Source: Solirubrobacter sp963837485
Lineage (GTDB): Bacteria > Actinomycetota > Thermoleophilia > Solirubrobacterales > Solirubrobacteraceae
NCBI GenBank assembly: GCA_963837485.1
Contig: CAWINP010000004.1
Span: forward strand, 682,001-746,000
Direction: 5' to 3'
DNA: 64,000 nucleotides
Position 1 is the stretch's first letter, and the number at the start of each line of letters is the position of its first letter. A program made the translations under genes and the position numbers. The notes beneath the pieces were generated by a model, which was not told the DNA's origin, did not search any database, and was given only the letters and a program-made list of their open reading frames with translations. Below are positions 20,240 to 28,906 of this stretch, one piece after another.

Positions 20240-21817
20240 ATGGCCGAGGTCCTGAACGCGCTCGCGCAGGTCGTCGACGCCAATCTCGCGCCGCTGGAGC
20301 TCGACGAGTTCCTCGACCGGCTGCTCGGGCGGCTGCGCGACGCGCTGGACGCCGACACCGCGACGATCCTGCTGCGCGACGACGACGAGCTGGTGGTCCG
20401 CGCCGCGAGCGGGACCGAGACCGAGCGCGACGCGCGGATCCCGTTCCGGGACGATCGCACGTCGATGGCCTTCGCCGACGTCGCCGCGACGGCCGAGCGA
20501 CTGACCCCGCATCGCGGCGAGCGCTCGCTCGCCGCGGCCCCGCTGATGAGCGAGGACCACGTGATCGGGATGCTGCAGGTCGGCTCCGCGACCGCCCGCG
20601 GGTTCGAGCGCGAGCTCGTGCTCATAGAGGTCGCGGCGCTGCGCGCGGCGTCCGCGATCGAGAGCGCGCGGCTGCGCGACGAGCGCGACGAGCAGGAGCG
20701 GCGTTATCGCGAGCTCGTCGACTCGATCGCCGGGGGGCGTCCCGACGAGCTCGCCGCCCGCCTGATCGAGGCCCAGAAGCTGGAGTCGATCGGGCGGCTC
20801 GCGGCCGGCGTCGCGCACGACTTCACGAACGTCCTCACCACGATCACCGGCTACGGCCACCTCGCGCTCAGCCGCCTCGATCCACGCGAGCCGGCGCACG
20901 AGGACGTACGGGAGATCGTGCGCAGCGCCGAGCGCGCGGGGGTGCTGGTGACCCAGCTGCAGGCGTTCAGCCGCGGCGAGCGGGTCGAGATCCAGAGCGT
21001 CGACCTCAACCGCTCGGTGCGCGACGTGAGCCGCCTGCTCGAGGTCGTCCTCGGCCCCGAGGTGGAGCTGGAGCTCCAGCTCGCGCCGCGGATCGCCGGT
21101 GTCGAGGCCAACCTTGGCGCGTTCGAGCAGGCCGTGATCAATCTCGCCGCCAACGCGCGCGACGCGATGCCCGCCGGGGGCCGGCTGACGATCCAGACCG
21201 GCGAGGAGGACGGCCACGTCTGGCTCTCGTTCGCCGACACGGGGAGCGGCATGGACGAGACCACCCGCCGGCGCGCGTTCGAGCCGTTCTTCACCACCAA
21301 GCAGCGGAATCCCGGCACCGGTCTTGGGCTGACCATGGTCTACGGCATGGTCGAGCGTCTGCGCGGTCAGATCGAGCTGCGCTCGCAGCCGGGCGAGGGC
21401 ACGACGATCACGATCCGCCTGCCGGCCGTCGCGCAGCCTGCGGTCGCGGCCGGCGAGGCGCGTCCCGCCGGCGCGACGATCCTGCTCGTCGAGGACGAGG
21501 ACATGCTGCGCGACCTGATGACGCGGATCCTCACCGACGACGGCTTCGCCGTCCTGTCGGCCTCGTCCGGGCAGGAGGCGCTGCTGGCCTTCGACCGCCA
21601 TCAGGGCACGATCGACCTGCTGGTCAGCGACGTCGTGATGCCGGGTCTCACCGGCCCGGAGCTCGCGCGCCGGCTGCGCGCGCGGCACCCGCAGCTCAAG
21701 ACGCTCCTGATGTCGGGGTACGCGGGGATGCCGCTGGGCGAGGTCGACGCGTTCCTCGCCAAGCCCTTCAGCCCGTTCGAGCTGGCGCGCAGGATTCGCC
21801 GCGTGCTGCGTCCCTGA
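20240..21817 (+). CDS. GAF-domain hybrid histidine kinase with C-terminal receiver
   Basis: A 525-residue soluble hybrid kinase. A GAF domain (about 10-145) is followed by HisKA with phospho-acceptor H193 (GVAHDFTNVLTTI), a HATPase domain (NLAANARDAM, DTGSGM, FFTTKQRNPGTGLGL) and a receiver (about 410-525) with the acidic pocket LLVEDED, aspartate in LVSDVVMPG and lysine in LAKPFS. Architecture and sequence are close to the neighbouring kinases at 19077 and 21820, pointing to local duplication. Output is presumably by phosphotransfer or protein contact, because no DNA-binding domain is present. The gene ends two bases before the convergent kinase. Confidence 0.92.
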   Translation: MAEVLNALAQVVDANLAPLELDEFLDRLLGRLRDALDADTATILLRDDDELVVRAASGTETERDARIPFRDDRTSMAFADVAATAERLTPHRGERSLAAAPLMSEDHVIGMLQVGSATARGFERELVLIEVAALRAASAIESARLRDERDEQERRYRELVDSIAGGRPDELAARLIEAQKLESIGRLAAGVAHDFTNVLTTITGYGHLALSRLDPREPAHEDVREIVRSAERAGVLVTQLQAFSRGERVEIQSVDLNRSVRDVSRLLEVVLGPEVELELQLAPRIAGVEANLGAFEQAVINLAANARDAMPAGGRLTIQTGEEDGHVWLSFADTGSGMDETTRRRAFEPFFTTKQRNPGTGLGLTMVYGMVERLRGQIELRSQPGEGTTITIRLPAVAQPAVAAGEARPAGATILLVEDEDMLRDLMTRILTDDGFAVLSASSGQEALLAFDRHQGTIDLLVSDVVMPGLTGPELARRLRARHPQLKTLLMSGYAGMPLGEVDAFLAKPFSPFELARRIRRVLRP

Positions 21818-21819
21818 GC

Positions 21820-24048
21820 TCAGCCCGCGAGGCTCTGCGCGACGCGCTCGCGCAGCTGCTCGATCGTGTACGGCTTGCGCAGCAGCTCGACGGCATCCTG
21901 ATTGACGCCGCGGCCGGCGAGGCAGCTGTCGGTGTAGCCGGACGAGTAGATCACGCTGATGTGCGGCCAGCGCGCGGCCACGTGCGCGACCAGCTCGGGC
22001 CCGCCCATCTCGGGCATCACGACGTCGGTGAGGAGGAGCCTTATCTGGCCGCCGAGGCGCTGGAGCAGGTCGAGCGCCTCGCGCCCGTTGCGCGCCGAGA
22101 CCACGCGCAGGCCTTCGCGCTCGAGCACGCGCGTGACGAGCTGGCGCAGCGCCAGCTCGTCCTCGACCACGAGCACGACGCCCCCCTCCGTCCCGTTGCC
22201 GACGTCGTCGGTCTCGGCGACCGGGAGCACGACGGTCACCACCGTCCCCGTACCGAGCTCGGACTCGATCTCGATCCGCCCGCCCGCGTGATCGACGATC
22301 CCGTAGACCGTCGCGAGCCCGAGGCCGGTCCCCTCACCCTGCGGCTTGGTCGTGAAGAACGGCTCGAACACGCGCGACTGGACCTCGGGCGGCATCCCCT
22401 CGCCGGAGTCGATCACCCGGACGATCCCCGACCCGGCGCGGCGGTCGAGCTCGACGACGATGCGGCCGTTGCCCGACATCGCATCGCGCGCGTTGATGAC
22501 GAGGTTGACGAGCACCTGCTCCAGCTGCGCCCGGTCGGCCTCGACGAGCAGCGCATGCTCCGCGAGCGAGACGACCAGCTCGATGTCCTCGTCGATCAGG
22601 CGGCTCAGCATCGGCTCCACGCCGGCGACCAGCTCGTTGAGGTCGACCAGCTCGCTCGTCGGCTCGCACCGGCGGCTGAACGAGAGCAGTTGCTCGGTCA
22701 GCGCCTGCGCCCGCTTGGCCGCCCGCTCGATCTGGGCGAGGTCGCCGCGGTCCTGCTCCTCCGCCAGCCTGGCGGCGAGCAGGTTCGAGTAGCCGATGAT
22801 CGCCGTGAGCATGTTGTTGAAGTCGTGCGCGATGCCGCCGGCGAGCTGGCCGACCGCCTGCATCTTCTGCGCGTGCATCAGCCGCTCCTCGAGCTCGCGC
22901 CGCTCGGTGACGTCGATCATCAGGCCGTGCATGCGCACCGCGCCCGACGGCGCACGCGCGATCCGCACGCGGTCGCGCAGCCAGACCGTCCGCCCGTCCG
23001 CCGCCCGCACGCGGTACTCGAGCTCGTGATCGCGGGCCGCCCCGACCTCCGTCCGCGCGCGCTGGAGCGTCGCCGCGCGATCGGCCGGGTCCAGCATCTC
23101 CATCCACAGTCCGTCCTGCCCGGTCCACGCGGACGTGGGGTGACCGAGCAGGCTCTGCGCCCCGTCGCTGACGAAGCTGAAGCGGCGGCGGTCCGGCTCG
23201 TCGGCCTCCCACACGATGCCGGCGACGTCGCCGAGGATGTCGCGCAGCCGCGCCTCGGCCGCGCGCGTGGTCTCGTACGCGCGGCCCTGCCCGACCGCGA
23301 GCGCGATGCGCTCCGCGATCCGGTCGAGCATCGCCTCTTCCTCGACGCCGAACGGCGCGTCGCCGCGGCCGGCGCTCACCTCGCCGATGCGCTCGCCGCG
23401 CAGGCGCAGCGGCGAGGACACCGAGTAGCGCGCGCCGGGCTCGCCGGTGCCCACCCCGTCGGCCCGCCCGCGCAGCCGGATCGACACGCACTGCGCGGCA
23501 AGCGCGGCGCGAACCGGCTCGAGCATCGCGTCCATCTGCGCGTCGAGCGAGACCGCCGCGAGCGCCGCGTCGGTCACGGACTGGACACCGTTCAACCGCC
23601 GTGCCTCGGCGGCCGCCTCGCTGCGCGCGACCTGCGCGCGGGCCAGCTCGAGCCGCTCGGACTCCAGCGCGCGGCGCTCGGTGACGTCGCGGATCACCGC
23701 GATGACGAGCCCCGCGTCGGCGCCCGGCAGCGGGCTCAGGCTGATCTCGACCGGGAACTCGGCGCCGTCGCAGCGGCGACCGGACAGGTCCAGGCCGACG
23801 TCCATCGGCCGTGTCTGCGGGTCGCGGTCGTAGCCGGCGCGAAGGGCGGCATGGCCGGCCCGCCGGCCTTCGGGGACGAGCTCGTCGACGCCGCGCCCTA
23901 CGAGCTCACCGCCGGCGAAGCCGAACATCGCCTCGGCAGCCCGGTTGGCGAGCACGATCCCGCCGCTCGGGTCGACCACGACGATGCCGTCGGGCGCCGA
24001 CTCCAGCAGCGCCCCGAAGCGCGGGTCCGTCAGCGGCTCGCCGATCAC
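21820..24048 (-). CDS. PAS-GAF-PAS hybrid histidine kinase with receiver
   Basis: A 742-residue soluble hybrid kinase: PAS (about 8-125), GAF (about 155-255), a second PAS (about 265-385), HisKA with phospho-acceptor H408 (GGIAHDFNNMLTAI), HATPase (NLVINARDAM, DSGEGM, FFTTKPQGEGTGLGL) and receiver (about 625-742) with VVEDE, TDVVMPEMGG and the lysine in LLRKPYT. The GTG start at 24048 overlaps the stop of the upstream diguanylate cyclase gene as GTGA, so kinase and c-di-GMP enzyme are made together. This is the best evidence in the island that a kinase and a c-di-GMP module work in one pathway. Confidence 0.92.
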   Translation of the reverse strand: MIGEPLTDPRFGALLESAPDGIVVVDPSGGIVLANRAAEAMFGFAGGELVGRGVDELVPEGRRAGHAALRAGYDRDPQTRPMDVGLDLSGRRCDGAEFPVEISLSPLPGADAGLVIAVIRDVTERRALESERLELARAQVARSEAAAEARRLNGVQSVTDAALAAVSLDAQMDAMLEPVRAALAAQCVSIRLRGRADGVGTGEPGARYSVSSPLRLRGERIGEVSAGRGDAPFGVEEEAMLDRIAERIALAVGQGRAYETTRAAEARLRDILGDVAGIVWEADEPDRRRFSFVSDGAQSLLGHPTSAWTGQDGLWMEMLDPADRAATLQRARTEVGAARDHELEYRVRAADGRTVWLRDRVRIARAPSGAVRMHGLMIDVTERRELEERLMHAQKMQAVGQLAGGIAHDFNNMLTAIIGYSNLLAARLAEEQDRGDLAQIERAAKRAQALTEQLLSFSRRCEPTSELVDLNELVAGVEPMLSRLIDEDIELVVSLAEHALLVEADRAQLEQVLVNLVINARDAMSGNGRIVVELDRRAGSGIVRVIDSGEGMPPEVQSRVFEPFFTTKPQGEGTGLGLATVYGIVDHAGGRIEIESELGTGTVVTVVLPVAETDDVGNGTEGGVVLVVEDELALRQLVTRVLEREGLRVVSARNGREALDLLQRLGGQIRLLLTDVVMPEMGGPELVAHVAARWPHISVIYSSGYTDSCLAGRGVNQDAVELLRKPYTIEQLRERVAQSLAG

Positions 24049-26336
24049 GGCGGAACCCCGATCATGAACTCCGGTCGCGGCGTGGCGGGCCGCGGGCGCC
24101 CGATGTGGTAGCCCTGCGCGTGATCGACGCCGAAGCGCTCCAGCAGCCCGAGCGTCGCCGCGTTCTCGACGTACTCGGCGACGGTCGGCTTGCCGAGCCC
24201 GCGCGCGATCTGGACGATCGCCTGCACGGTCAGCTGATCGGTGCGGCTGCCGGGAAGGTCCTTGACGAACTCGCCGTCGATCTTGATCACGTCGAACGGC
24301 AGGTGCTTGAGGTAGTAGAACGACCCGAAGCCGGAGCCGAAGTCGTCGAGCGCCAGCCGGCACCCCAGCTCCGACAGCTCCATCGCGAGCTTGCGCGCCT
24401 GCTCGATGTTCACGATCGCGGCGGTCTCCGTTATCTCGAAGATGAGCCGGCTCGGATCGATCGGCGCGTTGCGCACCTCCGAGCAGATGAAGTCGAGAAC
24501 CGTTGGATCGGTGACCGACCCGCCTGAGAGGTTGACCTCCATCTTGAGGTCGATGCCCGCGGCCTGCCGATCGGCGAGCAGCCGGATCGCGCGCGCGATC
24601 ACCCAGCAGTCGATCGCCTGGATCTGCCCGAACCGCTCGGCGATCTCGAGGAACGCGCCCGGGGCGATCATGTCGCCCGTCTGGGTGCGCATGCGCAGGA
24701 GCAGCTCCGAGCCGTCGATCCTCCCTGACGCGACCGAGAGGATCGGCTGCTCGAAGAGGGCGAACCCGTCGTCCAGCAGCGCCGCCTTGATGCGCTCCGA
24801 CCAGTTCAGCCGCGCGCGCATCCGGTCGGTCGCCGGGCTCTGCGCGCCCGCGAGCGAGAGCCGGTCCTTTCCGCCCTCCTTGGCGTCGTAGAGCGCCATG
24901 TCGGCGTCGGAGAGCAGCTCGTCGGTGGTCTCCTTGCCGTCCGGGTCGATCAAGCGCACGCCGGCCGAGATGGTCGCCAGCACCGTTCGCGACCCGACCT
25001 CCGCCGCCGCGCCCTCGCGCACCGCGGCGATCAGCGAGCCCGCGACCGCCGCCGCCTCCTCGCGCGTGCTCTGCGGAAGGATCACCCCGAACTCGTCGCC
25101 GCCGAGGCGACCGGCGATGTCGGTCTCGCGGCAGCGCGACCGCAGCGTGTCGGCGATCGCGACGAGCAGCTCGTCACCGACCGCGTGCCCGTACGTGTCG
25201 TTGACGAACTTGAGGTCGTCGACGTCGACCACGAGGATCGCCGCGGGCACGCGGTAGCGGCGCACGTACGCGACCACCCAGTCGAGCTCCTCCGCGAAGC
25301 GCCGGCGGTTGTAGAGACCGGTGAGGCTGTCGTGGTCGGCGAGGAACTGCAGCTGCCCCTGGTGGCGGCGGCGCTCGGTGACATCCTGCGCCTGGAGCAC
25401 GACCTGCCGCTCGCCGACACGGCCGACGTGGACCTGCAGCCAGACCGTGCGGCCGTCCTTGCGCACGTAGCGGCGCTCGCCGCCGTAGCCGGCGACCTGC
25501 CCGCTCATCAGCCACGCGGCGCTCTCGCGCGCGAGCTCCCGGTCCTCAGGGTGCTGAAGCGCGGCGAGGTCGCGGGTCAGCAGCTCCTCCCGGGAGTAGC
25601 CGAGAAGCTCGCACAGCGCGGGGTTGGCCTCCTCGATCGTCCCGCTCCCCTCGTTGTCGGCCTCGACGAGCGCCATTCCGATCGGCGCGCTGTCGAACGC
25701 CGCGAGGAAGCGCGCCTGCGCCTCGACCGCGTTCGCGTACAGCCGCGCGTTGTCGATCGCGGGCCCGGAACGCTCCGCCGCGTCGCGCGCGTAAGCGAGG
25801 TCGGCGGGCGTCCATGGCGGGCGGTCCTGGGCCGCGAACAGCAGCACGAGCTCGCGGATGCCGCCGCGCGAGCGAAGCGGCAGCGCGAGCACCGAGTGCG
25901 GCTGCAGGCGCGCGAAGAGCTCGCGCTCCGGCTCGCTCAGCGAGAACCGCTCGAGGTCTTCGCTCGTCAACCCCTCGATGAGCATGCTCTCGCCGCTGTC
26001 GAGCACCGCTCGCACCGGGCCGCCTTGCAGCACCCGGCGCTTGGTCTGGAGCAGGAGCGACGCGGTCGCGGCCAGCGCCGGATCGGCCGTGACGATCCGA
26101 AGGGTGGTGAGCTGATCGGGGTCCTTGAGCTCGTAGACCGCGCACAGGTCGGCGATCTCAGGCACCAGCACGCCCGTCAGCGCGCGGACCGCGCGCTCGA
26201 GGTCGAGCGACTCGCCGAGACGGCGGGAGAGGGCGTCGAGAGTCCCCAGACGGCGGGCGGCTCCATCCTGGACGCCACGCGCGCTCCCGGTGACCCGCGT
26301 GATGACCTCCTTCTGACGGTACGACCTACCGAGCAA
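24045..26336 (-). CDS. GAF-PAS-GGDEF-EAL cyclic-di-GMP enzyme
   Basis: About 750 residues: GAF (about 30-195), PAS (about 200-330), GGDEF (about 345-505) and EAL (about 520-755). The GGDEF signature is intact (RLGGDEFGVI), so diguanylate cyclase activity is likely. In the EAL domain ELLLRM replaces EALLR but keeps the glutamate, and NLS, EITET, DDFGSG, KIDGEF, AEYVEN and QGYHIG are present, so phosphodiesterase activity is possible too. The start is unclear: the frame opens at TTG 26336, but a strong AGAAGGAGG lies inside it at 26315-26307 with no ATG, GTG or TTG suitably placed after it. Co-translated with the hybrid kinase that follows. Confidence 0.9.
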   Translation of the reverse strand: MLGRSYRQKEVITRVTGSARGVQDGAARRLGTLDALSRRLGESLDLERAVRALTGVLVPEIADLCAVYELKDPDQLTTLRIVTADPALAATASLLLQTKRRVLQGGPVRAVLDSGESMLIEGLTSEDLERFSLSEPERELFARLQPHSVLALPLRSRGGIRELVLLFAAQDRPPWTPADLAYARDAAERSGPAIDNARLYANAVEAQARFLAAFDSAPIGMALVEADNEGSGTIEEANPALCELLGYSREELLTRDLAALQHPEDRELARESAAWLMSGQVAGYGGERRYVRKDGRTVWLQVHVGRVGERQVVLQAQDVTERRRHQGQLQFLADHDSLTGLYNRRRFAEELDWVVAYVRRYRVPAAILVVDVDDLKFVNDTYGHAVGDELLVAIADTLRSRCRETDIAGRLGGDEFGVILPQSTREEAAAVAGSLIAAVREGAAAEVGSRTVLATISAGVRLIDPDGKETTDELLSDADMALYDAKEGGKDRLSLAGAQSPATDRMRARLNWSERIKAALLDDGFALFEQPILSVASGRIDGSELLLRMRTQTGDMIAPGAFLEIAERFGQIQAIDCWVIARAIRLLADRQAAGIDLKMEVNLSGGSVTDPTVLDFICSEVRNAPIDPSRLIFEITETAAIVNIEQARKLAMELSELGCRLALDDFGSGFGSFYYLKHLPFDVIKIDGEFVKDLPGSRTDQLTVQAIVQIARGLGKPTVAEYVENAATLGLLERFGVDHAQGYHIGRPRPATPRPEFMIGVPP

Positions 26337-26402
26337 CGAGGCCCGACCTTTCCAGACTATGTGAGCTTACGGGCGCCATCTGCCGCTCGGGCGCGAGCAC
26401 TC

Positions 26403-27047
26403 CTACGTGGACCACGCCTCGCCGAGCGCCCGCGTGGACGGCTGGCCCATGGCCCCCGACGGCATGACCAGGACCGGGCAGTAGGACTCCGTGACCAGGC
26501 GCGAGGTCACGCCGCCGAGGCGCACGCAGCCGCGGTCCGCGTCGCGCGCCGAGCCGACGACCAGCAGGTCGGCGCGCCTGGCCTCCTCGAGGAGTTGCTC
26601 CGCCGGATCGCCGGTGGCCGCGAGCAGCTGTGGCGCCGGCCGGATCCGCGTGCTGACGGCGAGCAGCTCGCTGAGCGCGCCGTAGGAAGGCTGCGGGGAG
26701 ACCGTGATGGCGGTCAGGCGTCCGCCGCTCGCGACCGCGAGCCGGCCGGCGGCCACGAGCGCAGACCGTGCGCCGGAGCCGCCGTCGACCGCCGCGGTGA
26801 CGTCGCGAAGCGGCTGCCCGCGCCACCATCCCGGCGGGGCGATCGCGACCGTGCACGGCGCGTGCGCGATCAGGCGCGGGTCATCGGGGAGGACCACGAC
26901 GGCGGCGCCGATCTGCTCGGCGACCGCGCACAGCTCGTCGGGACGGGCGTCGCACGCCCTCGCGTGCGGGGCTCCAAGCAGCTCCGCGAGCGCCTGGCCC
27001 AGCTCCGCCGCCTCGTCGCCGGATCCGCTCACCACGGGCGCGACCAT
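26403..27047 (-). CDS. Universal stress protein (UspA-like)
   Basis: A 214-residue protein with Usp-type alpha/beta repeats. The second half (about 80-200) has DVTAAVDGG at its start and LLVVGSARDADRGCVRLG followed by VTSRLV, a variant of the ATP-binding G-2x-G-9x-G(S/T) loop. The first half looks like a shortened second Usp unit. ATG at 27047 follows GAGGAGAG. Usp proteins bind ATP or other nucleotides and support survival under stress; the specific role here is unknown. Confidence 0.82.
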   Translation of the reverse strand: MVAPVVSGSGDEAAELGQALAELLGAPHARACDARPDELCAVAEQIGAAVVVLPDDPRLIAHAPCTVAIAPPGWWRGQPLRDVTAAVDGGSGARSALVAAGRLAVASGGRLTAITVSPQPSYGALSELLAVSTRIRPAPQLLAATGDPAEQLLEEARRADLLVVGSARDADRGCVRLGGVTSRLVTESYCPVLVMPSGAMGQPSTRALGEAWST

Positions 27048-27429
27048 CGTCTCTCCTCACTCATCGGGCATCGCTGACTTGTCGATCGACACGCGGGCGG
27101 CCGGCGGCGCGCTGGAGGGGACGCGCCGCCGGGCCGCGCCTGATCGCTCAGGCCTCCGCAGGACGGGGGGCGACGTCACTTCGCGGAGCACACGGGTCTT
27201 GCATCCCATCATCGGCGCGGCTCGGCAACGACTCGCCCCCGCGACGGTAAAGGTTCACCCCATGCCGGGCACGGTTGGCGGTGACGTACCGAGCGCGATC
27301 CGTACTTCATACGCACCAGAACTCGGCGTGCCAACGATGCGCGCGCGATGCCCCGATGCTGCGCACGGCTCGGCCGCGCTGGTCACTCCGGAGCGAAGAC
27401 GACGAAGCCCAGGTTGACAGACTCTGCCC
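27048..27429. other. 382-base intergenic region
   Basis: It separates the divergent universal stress and SRPBCC genes. It holds a strong hairpin at 27101-27132 and otherwise shows no gene, no repeat copied elsewhere and no clear promoter. A TTGACA at 27414-27419 is too near the next start codon to serve as its -35 box. Confidence 0.6.
27101..27132. repeat. Strong hairpin upstream of the universal stress gene
   Basis: Eleven-base perfect arms CCGGCGGCGCG and CGCGCCGCCGG flank a 10-base loop. It lies 54 bases upstream of the stress gene start and could be a leader structure or a terminator for transcription entering from the right. No T-tract is present. Confidence 0.55.
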
Positions 27430-28041
27430 ATGAGATCGCTCCGAGCCGCAGTCGTCGTGACAGCGCTGTGCGGGCTCTACTGGGCGCTGCTTCGCCGCCG
27501 GATCCTGACCTGGGGCGCGACCGCGGCGGAGGCCGGCTCGCGCCTGCCGGGGGACGAGCTGCTCGAGGACGCCGACGGGGTCGCGACTCGCGCGGTCTGG
27601 ATCGACGCCCCCGCCGCCGCGGTGTGGCCGTGGCTCGCGCAGATGGGTCCCTCCCCGCGCGGCGGCGCGTACACCTACGACTGGATCGAGAACCTGCTGG
27701 GCCTCGACATGCACAGCGCCGACGACGTCCTCCCCGAGTTTCAGCACCCGCAGGTCGGCGACGTGATCGGCTACGGCTCGAACCGGATGCGCGTCGAGCG
27801 CGTCGAGTCACCGCACGTCCTCGCTTGGCGCTCGCACGACGGCAACTGGGTCTGGACGTTCGTGATCGAGGAGCGTGACGGCAGGACACGGCTGATCAGC
27901 CGCAACCGGTTCCGTCTCCCGACGCTGATCGCACGGGTCGGGATGCTGCCGATGGAGCCCGGCTCGCTGGTGATGGAACACAAGATGCTGCGCGGCATCC
28001 GTCAACGTGCCGAGCGCCTGGCCGACACGGAGTCCGTGTAG
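27430..28041 (+). CDS. SRPBCC-family protein with N-terminal membrane anchor
   Basis: A 203-residue protein. Residues 5-22 (LRAAVVVTALCGLYWALL) form one hydrophobic segment. The rest has the SRPBCC/Bet v 1-like pattern: AVWIDAPAAAVWPWLAQMG, a variable helical stretch, then strands ending in a long C-terminal helix. Such folds bind hydrophobic ligands in a deep pocket. I see no strong ribosome site. The SDR gene starts two bases after the stop, so they are probably co-transcribed. The function is unknown. Confidence 0.75.
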   Translation: MRSLRAAVVVTALCGLYWALLRRRILTWGATAAEAGSRLPGDELLEDADGVATRAVWIDAPAAAVWPWLAQMGPSPRGGAYTYDWIENLLGLDMHSADDVLPEFQHPQVGDVIGYGSNRMRVERVESPHVLAWRSHDGNWVWTFVIEERDGRTRLISRNRFRLPTLIARVGMLPMEPGSLVMEHKMLRGIRQRAERLADTESV

Positions 28042-28042
28042 C

Positions 28043-28816
28043 GTGTCGATGGGTACGAGGCGGCTCGCCGGCAAGGTTCTGATGGTCACGGGCGCGACCC
28101 GGGGCATCGGCCTCGCGACCGCGGAACGACTTGGCGCTGAAGGCGCCCGCGTGGTCCTGACCGCGCGCGGTGAGGACGCCGGCCGCGACGCCGAGGCGAG
28201 GTTGCGTGAGGCGGGGGCCGACGCGGTGTTCGTGGCCGCCGACATGACCGACGCGCGCGGCCCGGTCACGGTCGTCGAGAGCGCGGTGGCGCGCTATGGC
28301 AGGCTGGACGGCGCGTTCAACAACGTGGGCGGAGTCGTGGCGCCCGGCCGGCCGGCCGACATCGACACGGCCGGCTGGATGGCCGAGCTCGAGCTCAATC
28401 TCTCGAGCGTCTTCTACTGCCTGCATGCGCAGATCCCGGCCCTGTTGGCCGCGGGTGGCGGCGCGGTGGTCAACAACGCTTCGATCGCGGGGACGAGCGG
28501 GATCGGCGCTCTGACGGCGTACGTCGCGGCAAAGCACGGCGTCGTCGGCTTGACGCGGGCCGCCGCGCTTGCCCACGCTCGCGACGGCATCCGCGTCAAC
28601 GCGCTGGTCACCGGCAACGTCGACACTCCGCTGTACCGCGAGCTGCTCGGCGCCGGGCCGGACGTCGATCGCGCCTCGCTGTCGGCGCCCAACCCCACCG
28701 GGCGGGTTGCCGGCCCGGAGGAGATCGCCGCGTTCGTGGCCTTCCTGCTCAGCGACGACGCGCGCTTCGTGACCGGCGCCACGCTTGCGGTCGACGGCGG
28801 GGCGACCGCCGGCTGA
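28043..28816 (+). CDS. SDR-family oxidoreductase
   Basis: A 257-residue classical short-chain dehydrogenase. It has the nucleotide-binding TGATRGIG (about 14-21), NNVGG in place of NNAGG, catalytic serine in NNASIAG, and the YVAAK dyad (about 168-172). The residue after strand 2 (LTAR) suggests NADP(H) preference. GTG at 28043 is preferred because GGAG lies 10 bases upstream; ATG at 28049 is the alternative. It follows the SRPBCC gene directly. The substrate is unknown. Confidence 0.88.
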   Translation: MSMGTRRLAGKVLMVTGATRGIGLATAERLGAEGARVVLTARGEDAGRDAEARLREAGADAVFVAADMTDARGPVTVVESAVARYGRLDGAFNNVGGVVAPGRPADIDTAGWMAELELNLSSVFYCLHAQIPALLAAGGGAVVNNASIAGTSGIGALTAYVAAKHGVVGLTRAAALAHARDGIRVNALVTGNVDTPLYRELLGAGPDVDRASLSAPNPTGRVAGPEEIAAFVAFLLSDDARFVTGATLAVDGGATAG

Positions 28817-28906
28817 GCATTCGGTCGTCGTTTCGTCTCGCGGCGAAGGATTCGTCCGCCACGCTGTCGGCATACGCGCCATGCCCGGACTCGAGGTTTG
28901 TTGAGC

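Noticed and set aside
27414..27419. TTGACA as a promoter for the SRPBCC gene
   Set aside because: Only 10 bases separate it from the ATG at 27430, so transcription would begin inside the gene; no later start codon is convincing.
28881..28904. Short frame MPGLEVC before the EamA transporter as a leader peptide
   Set aside because: No ribosome site or attenuator-like stem accompanies it, and seven codons are easily found by chance.
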